A stretch of DNA of 64,000 nt from Pedobacter namyangjuensis. GTDB taxonomy: Bacteria > Bacteroidota > Bacteroidia > Sphingobacteriales > Sphingobacteriaceae. The stretch's first letter is position 1, and the number at the start of each line of letters is the position of its first letter. This document shows, one piece after another, positions 1 to 8,200 of this stretch. The position numbers were made by a program, and so were the translations under genes. The notes under the pieces are model-generated. The model had not been told where the DNA came from. It worked only from the letters and a program-made list of their open reading frames with translations, and did not search any database. The stretch is from NCBI RefSeq assembly GCF_003313325.1, contig NZ_QMHQ01000003.1, positions 414,662-478,661 on the forward strand, written 5' to 3'.

Positions 1-321
1 AACCTACTGGCCATCATTCCGTTAAAAACAAAATTATTTGACAAAAATTTAGGAATGAAAATTCCGCACATGGGTTGGAACAATGTTGATTTGAAAAACA
101 ATTTATTGTTTGAAAATGTTGATTCTGAGACACAATTTTACTTTGTGCATTCGTATTTTATTGAATATAACCCTACTTTTGATATTGCAGCTGTAACTTA
201 TGGAAACAAATTTTCGGCTGCTATACAAAAAGATAACTTTTACGGCGTACAGTTTCATCCAGAAAAATCTGGCGAAGCTGGCGAGCGTTTATTGAAAAAT
301 TTCTCAAAACTTAGTTCATAA
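1..321 (+). CDS. hisH: Imidazole glycerol phosphate synthase, glutaminase subunit (3' part)
   Basis: C-terminal half of HisH; the reading frame is open from base 1, so the N-terminus lies outside the window. HisH hydrolyses glutamine and channels ammonia to HisF in histidine biosynthesis. Seen: the IPHMGWN segment typical of HisH and the end of the class I glutaminase triad, His and Glu in GVQFHPEKS; the nucleophile Cys would be upstream. It ends 1 nt before hisA, so the genes are cotranscribed. Family assignment is strong because the preserved motifs and the neighbours (hisA, hisF, hisIE) agree. Confidence 0.95.
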   Translation, partial: NLLAIIPLKTKLFDKNLGMKIPHMGWNNVDLKNNLLFENVDSETQFYFVHSYFIEYNPTFDIAAVTYGNKFSAAIQKDNFYGVQFHPEKSGEAGERLLKNFSKLSS

Positions 322-322
322 A

Positions 323-1072
323 ATGTACATTATCCCAGCCATTGATATTTTAGACGGAAAAGTTGTTCGCTTACGCGAGGGCGACTACAACCAAAAAACA
401 GAATACGAAGTTTCTATTGAAGAAATGATTGAGCGATACCGTTCTAACGGCACAGATTTTATTCATATTATTGATTTAAACGGTGCCAAAGGCGATTTCA
501 GCAATCAAAAAACCTTATTCGATATTATTAAAAAAACCGAAATGCGTGTGCAGTACGGCGGTGGAATAAGAACGATAGAACAGGTTAACAACTTACTCGA
601 CGCAGGCATCCACAGGGTAATTGTTGGCACGCAAGCTATTAGCAACCCTGATTTTTTGCCAGACTTAAGTAAGGCTTTTGCTAAAAAAGATGATTACGCC
701 AACCGCATAGTGATTGCCATCGATGTTTTAGACGAGGTGATAAAGTATTCGGGTTGGATGGAAAGTTCGCCCATTAAGCTAATGGACTACGTTGACAAAT
801 GCCTTGCCTTAGGGTTTTTTAGGTTTTTGTGCACGGATATTAGCAAAGACGGAAAATTAGGTGGTGCTGCAATAGAGCTTTACCAAAAATTGCTAGAACA
901 CTCGCCAATGATTAAATTGATTGCTTCTGGCGGTGTAAGCTCTATGGATGATATACGTGCCTTGGCCAAATATCCAATTAGAAGCGTTGTTGTTGGAAAA
1001 GCTATTTACGAAAACCGTATTTCTATTGAAGAGATAAAGGATTGGAATTTGAAAGCCTTGACAAGTATATAA
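323..1072 (+). CDS. hisA: Phosphoribosylformimino-5-aminoimidazole carboxamide ribotide isomerase
   Basis: HisA (249 aa, normal length) catalyses the Amadori rearrangement of ProFAR to PRFAR, the fourth step of histidine synthesis, in the cytoplasm. It is a (beta/alpha)8 barrel. The N-terminal IPAIDILDGKVVRL carries the catalytic Asp at residue 8; the second catalytic Asp is in CTDISKDG, and the phosphate-binding loops are YGGGIR and ASGGVSS. It starts 1 nt after the hisH stop and is followed 4 nt later by a small membrane protein gene, so it belongs to one his transcript. Confidence 0.97.
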   Translation: MYIIPAIDILDGKVVRLREGDYNQKTEYEVSIEEMIERYRSNGTDFIHIIDLNGAKGDFSNQKTLFDIIKKTEMRVQYGGGIRTIEQVNNLLDAGIHRVIVGTQAISNPDFLPDLSKAFAKKDDYANRIVIAIDVLDEVIKYSGWMESSPIKLMDYVDKCLALGFFRFLCTDISKDGKLGGAAIELYQKLLEHSPMIKLIASGGVSSMDDIRALAKYPIRSVVVGKAIYENRISIEEIKDWNLKALTSI

Positions 1073-1076
1073 CCGA

Positions 1077-1289
1077 ATGAAATCAAAGAAGCTGTTAATT
1101 ACCGGGTTAACATTGATACCTATTAGTTTTGTAATGTTTCTTTGGGGAATGCACATGTTTATTTATAAAGGGAATTATACAAAGCTTATGGGAGTTAGTG
1201 GACTCTGGAGCTTCCTTCTTTGCATCTCGACCTTTATAATAGCTTTAGTTTTAATAACAATTGCATCTAGAAAAAAAAATAAAATCTAA
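1077..1289 (+). CDS. Small two-helix membrane protein in the his operon
   Basis: A 70-residue protein with a basic N-terminus (MKSKK), two predicted membrane helices (about residues 7-27 and 42-62) and a basic tail (SRKKNKI). I do not recognise the family. It starts 4 nt after hisA and on the same strand, so it should be cotranscribed with the histidine genes, but nothing in it suggests a histidine function. The hydrophobic pattern and tight spacing argue for a real gene; a palindromic repeat begins 5 nt after its stop. Confidence 0.6.
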   Translation: MKSKKLLITGLTLIPISFVMFLWGMHMFIYKGNYTKLMGVSGLWSFLLCISTFIIALVLITIASRKKNKI

Positions 1290-1294
1290 CACAA

Positions 1295-1360
1295 TCGTCA
1301 TTGCGAGGCACGAAGCAATCTATTTTGCGAGAAAGATTGCTTCGTACCTCGCAATGACGA
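1295..1360. repeat. Palindromic intergenic repeat, copy 1
   Basis: Two 27-nt arms (1295-1321 and 1334-1360) are complementary at all but about one position, with a 12-nt loop. The core reads CGTCATTGCGAGG...CGAAGCAATC. It is a REP/MITE-like element with no coding capacity, lying between the small membrane protein gene and hisF, and would fold as a long hairpin in the his mRNA just 12 nt before the hisF start. Degraded relatives lie at 2139-2225 and 5188-5246. Confidence 0.9.
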
Positions 1361-1372
1361 AAACACAAACAA

Positions 1373-2128
1373 ATGCTGAGCAAAAGAATAATCCCCTGCC
1401 TTGATGTTAAAGACGGTCGCACAGTAAAAGGTGTAAACTTTGTTGATTTACGTGATGCTGGCGATCCGGTAGAATTGGCCGCACAATATGCTAAGCAAGG
1501 TGCAGACGAATTGGTTTTTCTAGACATTACAGCCACTCATGAACGTAGGAAAACGATGATTGAAATGGTTAAGTCGGTGGCTAGGCAATTAAACATTCCT
1601 TTTACCATTGGTGGAGGAATAACTGAAATTGCTGATGCCGAAGCTTTGTTAAATGCTGGAGCTGATAAAATTAGCATCAATTCGGCAGCGGTTAGAAATC
1701 CGATTTTAATAGAGGAACTTGCCAAAAGGTTTGGAGTGCAGTTTGTAGTTTTAGCTGTAGACACGAAACACGTTAATGGTAAAAACATGGTTCATTTAAA
1801 CGGAGGCCGATTGATTACCGAATTAGAAACAGAAAATTGGATAAAGCAGGCTGAAAGTTTAGGCGCTGGAGAAATCTTGCTAACCTCTATGGACCATGAT
1901 GGCACTAAAGCCGGTTTTGATTGTGGGTTATTAAGTAAGGTGAACCAAATGATTAACATTCCGATTATTGCTTCGGGTGGAGCAGGTAGCATGCAACATT
2001 TTACCGAGGTGTTCCAACAGGCTAATGTAGATGCTGCTTTAGCGGCATCAGTTTTTCATTATGGCGAAATTCTTATACCTGATTTGAAACAAGAATTGAA
2101 AAGGAACGAAATTCCTGTAAGGATATAA
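1373..2128 (+). CDS. hisF: Imidazole glycerol phosphate synthase, cyclase subunit
   Basis: HisF (251 aa, full length) joins PRFAR and HisH-derived ammonia to give imidazole glycerol phosphate and AICAR. The catalytic Asp residues are visible in PCLDVKDGR (Asp11) and [10 protein letters not shown] (around residue 130); barrel phosphate loops are FTIGGGI and IASGGAGS. The protein resembles its neighbour HisA, as expected from the shared ancestry of the two barrels. A long palindromic repeat separates it from the upstream his genes and may modulate its expression. Confidence 0.97.
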   Translation: MLSKRIIPCLDVKDGRTVKGVNFVDLRDAGDPVELAAQYAKQGADELVFLDITATHERRKTMIEMVKSVARQLNIPFTIGGGITEIADAEALLNAGADKISINSAAVRNPILIEELAKRFGVQFVVLAVDTKHVNGKNMVHLNGGRLITELETENWIKQAESLGAGEILLTSMDHDGTKAGFDCGLLSKVNQMINIPIIASGGAGSMQHFTEVFQQANVDAALAASVFHYGEILIPDLKQELKRNEIPVRI

Positions 2129-2138
2129 AAATACATTC

Positions 2139-2225
2139 TTCATTATAAGGCATGAAGCATTCTTTCTACTATAGCGGGCAAATAAACCCATCGCTTTAAG
2201 ATTGCCTCGTTCCTAGCAATGACGA
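2139..2225. repeat. Palindromic intergenic repeat, copy 2 (degraded)
   Basis: Imperfect relative of the 1295-1360 repeat: the left arm around 2139-2163 (CATTATAAGGCATGAAGCAT) matches the unit with several substitutions, and the right arm 2200-2225 ends GCAATGACGA. A smaller imperfect hairpin (AGCGGGC...CCCATCGCT) sits in its middle. The right arm contributes an ATG in frame with hisIE (2219). Confidence 0.75.
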
Positions 2226-2239
2226 AACTAGATAAAAAA

Positions 2240-2827
2240 ATGAACATAGATTTTAATAAAGGTGATGGTTTGGTTCCTGTAGTAATACAACATGAGCAAA
2301 CTTTAGAGGTTTTAATGTTGGGCTATATGAACGCCGAAGCATTTGAGAAAACACAGGCTGAAGGCAAGGTAACTTTCTTTTCTCGTTCTAAAAACCGTTT
2401 GTGGACCAAGGGCGAAGAAAGTGGCAATTTCCTTTTTGTAAAATCGATAGATATTGATTGCGATAACGACACCTTGCTAATTAAGGTAAATCCGGTTGGA
2501 CCAACTTGCCATACAGGCAGCAGAAGTTGTTTTAAAACAGAATACAACCAGAATTTTATTTTTGAGTTAGAAAATATTATTAATGATCGATATGAAAATC
2601 CTGTTGAAGGTTCGTATATCAACAAAATGCGTGGCAAGGGTTTAAATAAAATCGCCCAAAAAGTAGGTGAAGAAGGTGTAGAAACTGTTATTGCGGCATT
2701 AGCAGAAACTGAAGAAGACCTAATTGGAGAAGCAGCAGATTTACTTTTTCATTTAACGTTTTTGCTAAAGGAAAAAGGATTATCGATCAAAGACATTGCT
2801 AAGAAACTAGAAAGTAGGCATAAATAA
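2240..2827 (+). CDS. hisIE: Bifunctional phosphoribosyl-AMP cyclohydrolase / phosphoribosyl-ATP pyrophosphatase
   Basis: HisI and HisE are fused, as usual in Bacteroidota. The N-terminal cyclohydrolase domain (about residues 1-105) has the metal ligands DIDCDND and CHTGSRSCF; the C-terminal pyrophosphohydrolase domain (about 110-195) shows the MazG-like acidic helix KVGEEGVETVIA followed by GEAADLLFH. It performs steps 2 and 3 of histidine synthesis. I chose the ATG at 2240, giving MNIDFNKGDGLVPVV, which fits the family; an in-frame ATG at 2219 exists but lies inside the palindromic repeat and would add only seven residues. Confidence 0.95.
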   Translation: MNIDFNKGDGLVPVVIQHEQTLEVLMLGYMNAEAFEKTQAEGKVTFFSRSKNRLWTKGEESGNFLFVKSIDIDCDNDTLLIKVNPVGPTCHTGSRSCFKTEYNQNFIFELENIINDRYENPVEGSYINKMRGKGLNKIAQKVGEEGVETVIAALAETEEDLIGEAADLLFHLTFLLKEKGLSIKDIAKKLESRHK

Positions 2828-2915
2828 GGTAGAGGGTTAAAGGCTTAAGGCTAGTTGCTCTTCAATATTATTAAGTTAAGCGATGTTAGGGTTGCCACCA
2901 GTAGACTATTCCTAT

Positions 2916-2933
2916 GTTGGCGTCCCCGCCAAC
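2916..2933. repeat. Short inverted repeat
   Basis: GTTGGCG-TCCC-CGCCAAC, a perfect 7-bp stem with a 4-nt loop, in the 183-nt gap between hisIE and the next gene. There is no T-tract, so it does not look like a terminator. It is probably another dispersed GC-rich hairpin in an AT-rich genome. Nothing else was recognised in this gap. Confidence 0.5.
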
Positions 2934-3010
2934 GTTATAACTAACTATTAACTTAATGACAGTGGACGACTTCATCAGAAAATAAAGTTCTTAAAAATAT
3001 CAACATCAAA

Positions 3011-3397
3011 ATGCTTAAATACATTTCCTATTTCAATCTTGTTTTAGCAATTGTTTTATTGGTAATGTTAAGAAGCGGTAGAAATTATATTGATGTGGCA
3101 TTACTTACACCATCAATTCTTTTCAATTGGCTTACGTTATATCATTTACTTAAAAATAATTTGAAATTCGCCAAATGGCACTTTTATGTTGGTTATATAA
3201 GTGTTTCTCTTAGTATTATTTCTACCATATTTACCGTTATACTTTTGTTCGAAATACTTTCAAATAGCAGCATATACCTTGGCCCTCCAATTAATTTATT
3301 TCTGGTCAAACTGTTGTTCGATGTTCTAACGATATCCCAATTCATTATGGCTTACAGCAGTAACAAAAAGCTGTTAAATCAAACTTATCAAAACTAA
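3011..3397 (+). CDS. Four-helix membrane protein of unknown function
   Basis: A 128-residue, strongly hydrophobic protein with four likely membrane helices (about residues 3-20, 28-46, 57-82 and 98-118) and short charged loops. I do not recognise the family. It is followed after 9 nt by the WD40 gene on the same strand, which suggests cotranscription. Base composition is like the surroundings. Coding status is supported by the regular helix pattern and the tight spacing; function cannot be inferred. Confidence 0.65.
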   Translation: MLKYISYFNLVLAIVLLVMLRSGRNYIDVALLTPSILFNWLTLYHLLKNNLKFAKWHFYVGYISVSLSIISTIFTVILLFEILSNSSIYLGPPINLFLVKLLFDVLTISQFIMAYSSNKKLLNQTYQN

Positions 3398-3406
3398 ATA
3401 ACTCAC

Positions 3407-4303
3407 ATGCTCAAACACCTAAAAACCCTTTCTGGTCATCAAAATCCTGTTTATGCTTTAGCCAATTCAGATGATGATAATACTTTTTTTAGTGCCGGAA
3501 ACGATAAAGGAGTTGTAGAATGGTCGCTGGAAACCATGGCTTTTGTGAAAGTTAAAATGCCTGTCCAAAGCTCTGTTTATTACCTCCACTATTACAATAA
3601 CCAACTTTTTGTTGGCGAGCGAAGTGGAGCATTTAGCGTATATGATGTTAAAGAGGATAAGGTAATTGCAAGAGTTAACGCCCATACCAAGCCCATTTTC
3701 AATATTCAAGTTGTAAAAAGCAAAAACGAACTTTTAACTACTGGCGAAGATGGTTCTGTTGCCGTTTGGTCGCTCAGCGATTTTTCAGAAATCTTTCGGT
3801 TTCAGGCAGCTTACGATACCGTTAGAGCCATTGCTATCTCTCCTGATGAAACTGAAATCGCTTTCGGATGTAAAGACCATTTAATAAAAATTTATAATCT
3901 GGCTGATTATAGCATTAAGCAAAACCTAGATAGTCATACTTTACCTGTAACTTCATTAGCTTATCATCCTAGCGGAAAATATTTGATTTCCGGAAGCCGA
4001 GATGCCCAGTTGAAAATATGGAATTTACCAAGCTATGAACTAGCACAAACCATTCCGGCACACATGTTTGGCATTTATGGTATCGCCTTTCATCCAACAC
4101 TACCCTATTTTGCTACGGCAAGCCAAGACAAAAGCATTAAACTTTGGGATGCTGAAAACTTTAAGCTTTACAAAATTCTAAGCTTAGAAAAAGGCGAGTT
4201 TGGGCATAGCCATTCTGTAAATAAAATAATCTGGAGCAACGAAGGAAAACACCTAATTTCTACAGGGGACGATAAAAAGGTAATAATTTGGGGGCTGGAT
4301 TAG
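3407..4303 (+). CDS. WD40 repeat protein
   Basis: A 298-aa protein made almost wholly of WD40 repeats. Blade-ending signatures are visible: KGVVEWSL, GSVAVWSL, DHLIKIYNL, AQLKIWNL, KSIKLWDA and KKVIIWGL, with GH/SH dipeptides before each unit (LSGHQNPVYAL, DSHTLPVTSL, PAHMFGIYGI). This predicts a seven-bladed propeller, a protein-interaction scaffold. No signal peptide is seen, so it should be cytoplasmic. It has no attached enzymatic domain, and its partners are unknown; neighbours give no strong hint. Confidence 0.88.
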   Translation: MLKHLKTLSGHQNPVYALANSDDDNTFFSAGNDKGVVEWSLETMAFVKVKMPVQSSVYYLHYYNNQLFVGERSGAFSVYDVKEDKVIARVNAHTKPIFNIQVVKSKNELLTTGEDGSVAVWSLSDFSEIFRFQAAYDTVRAIAISPDETEIAFGCKDHLIKIYNLADYSIKQNLDSHTLPVTSLAYHPSGKYLISGSRDAQLKIWNLPSYELAQTIPAHMFGIYGIAFHPTLPYFATASQDKSIKLWDAENFKLYKILSLEKGEFGHSHSVNKIIWSNEGKHLISTGDDKKVIIWGLD

Positions 4304-4339
4304 CTTTTTATTTCTGGCGTTTTAATATATCTTAGCGAA

Positions 4340-4993
4340 ATGGACACACCTAAGAATTTACCTACGCTTGATGCTGCACAAATTAGAGTATTGGGTGCTT
4401 TGATGGAAAAAAGCAAAACCACACCAGATTATTACCCAATGACTTTAAATGGTTTAGCCGCAGCTTGTAACCAGAAAACTTCTCGTAAACCGGTAGTAAA
4501 CTACGATGAATCTACCATTATCGCCGCTCTAAACTCGCTAAAAATAGCTGGCTTAATTTCTACAGCAACTGGCGGTTCTATAAGAAACATTAAGTACAAA
4601 CATAATTTTGCCATCGTATTCCCGGTTTTACCGTCGGAAGTTGCAGTAATGTGTTTGCTTTTTTTACGCGGACCACAAACGCCTGGAGAAATTAATACCA
4701 ACTCTGGTAGACTATACGAATTTGATACTTTGGAAGAAGTGCAACAAGTTTTAGAAAAATTGGCTAGCGATGAACATGGTTTTATCAAACAATTGCCTCG
4801 CAAGCCTGGTCAAAAAGAACAACGCTATATGCACTTATTTGCAGGTGATATTGAAACTTTTGAAGAAGAATACATAGCGGAGGAAAACCCCAAAAACAAT
4901 AATGAGTTAGAAGAGCGTCTAAGCAAAGTTGAAGAAGAACTTGCCGAGCTTAAAACAAATTTCGATAAGTTGATGAAAGAATTGATGGGATAA
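4340..4993 (+). CDS. YceH/DUF480 family winged-helix protein
   Basis: A 217-aa protein matching the UPF0502/DUF480 (YceH) family: an N-terminal segment LDAAQIRVLGALMEKSKTTPDYYPMTLNGLAAACNQKTSR... is diagnostic, followed by a second winged-helix half containing LRGPQTPGEI and the family's LPRKPGQKEQRYMHL motif (about residues 153-167). The C-terminus (about 178-215) is a charged coiled coil. The biochemical role is not known. A near-consensus -7 box (TATCTTAG, 4328-4335) lies 4 nt before the ATG. Confidence 0.9.
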   Translation: MDTPKNLPTLDAAQIRVLGALMEKSKTTPDYYPMTLNGLAAACNQKTSRKPVVNYDESTIIAALNSLKIAGLISTATGGSIRNIKYKHNFAIVFPVLPSEVAVMCLLFLRGPQTPGEINTNSGRLYEFDTLEEVQQVLEKLASDEHGFIKQLPRKPGQKEQRYMHLFAGDIETFEEEYIAEENPKNNNELEERLSKVEEELAELKTNFDKLMKELMG

Positions 4994-5065
4994 TGATTTG
5001 TACGTTTTAGGTTTTAATAATTTATTACTGAAAATGTTCGTTCCTCTTCGCTTTAGTAAGCTTCG

Positions 5066-5130
5066 GTCCCGCTATCGCCTATAGTCCTCGTTCGTACCTC
5101 ACTCCGGGCTATTTGGCTCTATCGGGTTTA
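5066..5130 (+). repeat. Dispersed repeat GTCCCGCTATCGC...GGGTTTA, copy 1
   Basis: A 65-nt non-coding element beginning GTCCCGCTATCGCCTATAG and ending ATCGGGTTTA. It shares most of its sequence with 17318-17386 and is related to 17441-17499 (opposite strand) and 25693-25765. It lies in the 275-nt gap between the DUF480 gene and the alpha-2-macroglobulin gene. Confidence 0.8.
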
Positions 5131-5187
5131 GTTACAGAAGGCTGTGTTGCCAAAACCTACCTGAACCAACATTATCTTTTCCATAAC

Positions 5188-5246
5188 AGTCATGGTAAGG
5201 ACAGAGCAATCTGCACAATAAGATTGCTTCGTCCTCGCAATCACGA
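5188..5246. repeat. Palindromic intergenic repeat, copy 3 (degraded)
   Basis: Left arm GTCATGGTAAGGACAGAGCA, right arm AGATTGCTTCGTCCTCGCAA followed by TCACGA; imperfect but clearly the same family as the repeat at 1295-1360, with a shorter loop. It lies 22 nt beyond the stop of the minus-strand alpha-2-macroglobulin gene, so it could fold in that transcript's 3' end. Confidence 0.75.
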
Positions 5247-5268
5247 AATAATTAAAGTGATAGGTTAA

Positions 5269-8200
5269 TTAATTTATATTGACCTTTTTCATTCCTTCTC
5301 TACCATAAAAAACCGGGAAATACATCATTTCTGCTTTTGCAGGATTTAAAATGTAAGAACCAGAATATCTTGGCATTAGATCTATTTCGAAAGTGTATTT
5401 ACCTTGTTTTAGTTTTGTACAAAAGATGGAAGTTTTATTTTTAAAATATTCGCGGTGTGTTTCAACTCCCCAAAAATTCTGGATTTTATTCTCATAACTG
5501 CAACCAGCCGGGATAGGGATTTCGATCATCACATAATCGGCATCTGCCTTTACTTCAACCTCCACCTTTAATTTCGCCAGGGTTCCCGCTTTTAGCTTGG
5601 TTACTATTTCTCCATTTTGCAAAATACTAGAAGTAACCTTAAAATCTTTTTCTACCTTTTTAGGTTTTGTATTTTGAAATTGCTGATAAGCCGTAAAGTA
5701 AACTGCTGATTTGCCTTTCTTCTCTACCATTAAATCAGTGGGATTTGCGATTACGCTATCGAAAGGAAACTGAGTGATTACCTGCTCATTTACTTTAATG
5801 GATGCGGGTTCTCTTTTATCGTTCGTAGAAATAAAAGCAGGCAGAATAGTCTCTAAAATTAATGATGCTTCATAGGTATTTCGCCATTGCCCATCTTTAC
5901 GTTGCTCTAAAAAGTAAAGTGCTATCTTCTCCAATTCCTTTTCGTAACCGCCGGCATTTTTTAAAATTCTATAAGCTAATAATGTATTGTGAATACTATT
6001 ATCCCAAAAACGAATGCTCTCCTCTCCCCAATAAATACTACCAAACATGGTTTGTTTTTTAAGCTTGGTTAACACACTTAAATCTATTTTTAAACCTGCC
6101 ATTTGCTTCAATTCGATCATTTCTAACAAGCTAAAGGTAGATACTTTGATTTCTCTCTGTTTCAACGCTAAAACCTCTGCTGAAAGGCCTGCATCGCGTT
6201 TCTTTTCCTTTTCTTCAAATGCCAAAACCCAATCTTTAATGTAATTTTTGCCATCCAGCAAGTGCAATAGTTTAATTACTTGTATATCGTTATAATTGGG
6301 TCCATCTGTTAATTTATCAACTAAATAGCGTTGTAATAACGGTTTGTTTAAGTCGACTGCATAACCTTCTTTTTCAGCTTGCAATAGCGCTTCAACTACG
6401 TGCAAGCTAATCCACATTTGCTCCTCGGTATTTTGCCACCAACCCCAGGTTCCTTGTGGTTTTCTGTTCTGTTGCAGTTTTTTAAGGATGAAAGTAATGT
6501 CTTTTTCGTGGTTAAACTTTTGATCTAAGTATTTACGTACTCGTTTCTCTAGCAACAGCGATTTCAATTTAGACGCCAATTGCTCGTTACACAAATACTC
6601 GTAATTGCGCAGTTTGGTCATCTCATCCAACAAAGTCGGAAAAACTGAAGCTTCTGCCCTGAGCTTTATTTTGCCTAAGTTTTTATCAAAGGCATAGTTT
6701 ATTGTTGTATCTCTTAGCAAAGCAGAAAAATAGCCTTTGGTTTCTTTCACGCCCGCTTCAAAAACCGGTATTTTTCTACGCTCGCCGTCGAAGTAGCCGT
6801 TTTCTTGCGCCAAGGTATATTCAAAATTCAAGCTATCTTTTGATTTTACCACAATCCCCAAAGTATCAATTAATGAATTTTTAAATTTCACGGTGGAGTT
6901 TCGAAGTTCTTTACCATTGTACGAGAACTTACGAATGCCCGTTTCCTCCATCGGAGTGTAGTTCATTAACTTACCTAAAACATTAATACTATCGCCAACA
7001 GTAGCAAAAAGTGGTGATACGAAATTAGCACTTAATGACTTAAATGATTTGATAGTTCCTTCTGTGTAACCGGTTTGCTTATTGCCATTCATTGCCATTA
7101 CACGTGTTTTCCACTTCGTAATATCATCTGGAAATTTTACCGTAAACTTAGCCACACCATTTTCGTCTGTAGTTAATTTAGGTTGCCAAAAGCCTTCATC
7201 GTTAAAGTTTGTGCGCATTGTTTGTTGTTGTGCAACTGCTTCTCCGACTAGATTGCTTGCCAAATTGCCTTTTTTACTTTTTACGATAATTACCCCATTA
7301 ACTGCTTGCGAACCGTAAATAGCTGTAGCACTGGCATCTTTTAAAACGGTAACATCTTTTACCAAATCCTTATCTAAACTGCTGATATCGCCATCAAAAG
7401 GTACGCCATCTAAAATAATTAAAGGTTTTTTGTTGGCAGATAGCGTTGACGAACCTCTTAACATTACAACTTCTTCAAGTAACAGTCCTGGTGCTGAACC
7501 TGCTAATGCATAGCTTAATTCATTATTGACAGACATTGTTGCGCTTGCAGTCATATTTTGTTTTTTCACTGTACCATATCCTACTACTTCAACTTCTTTT
7601 AAATTATTGTCAATTGTATCTATTAGAATATCTCCAACGGAACCATTTACTATATCAAATACTTTATCATAAAATCTTCTTGCAGATATCTTTACACCTC
7701 CCTTTTCTGGTGTTTTAAAACTGAATAATCCTTTAGCATCGCTGATGGTTTGCAGATCTAAGCCAACAACTCTTACCACAATCCCTTGCAACGGCTTTTT
7801 GGTTTGGCTTGATAAAATTCTTCCCTGCACTTTGTTTTTCAACTCACTTTTATCGAATAAGTGGCTGTTAAAAAATTGCTGGTGTTTTTCTGAAATAGGC
7901 TGAAGGCCATAACTCGGAACAGACTTAATCATACTATCCAGTTTCTGGCTAAATACATCCGCTTCTGAGATCTTGAAACTGCTCCATTTGTAATAATTTG
8001 CGCCGTTTGGTTTTACGTTTATGCTATCGGTAATAAAATAGCTGTTATCCTTCAACAAAAACATCAATTTATATTTTCCGCTTTCGTAAATATCTGTATT
8101 GATATCGCCCTTGTAAATGCGCAAAAAATTTGCCTGATTAGGTTTAAAAGCAATAATGTTTTTGATGTATGGAATATGATTGGTAAAAGCAGTATCAATA

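Noticed and set aside
1295..1360. Palindromic repeat as a rho-independent terminator of the his operon
   Set aside because: There is no T-tract after the right arm on the plus strand, and the downstream his genes continue in the same direction.
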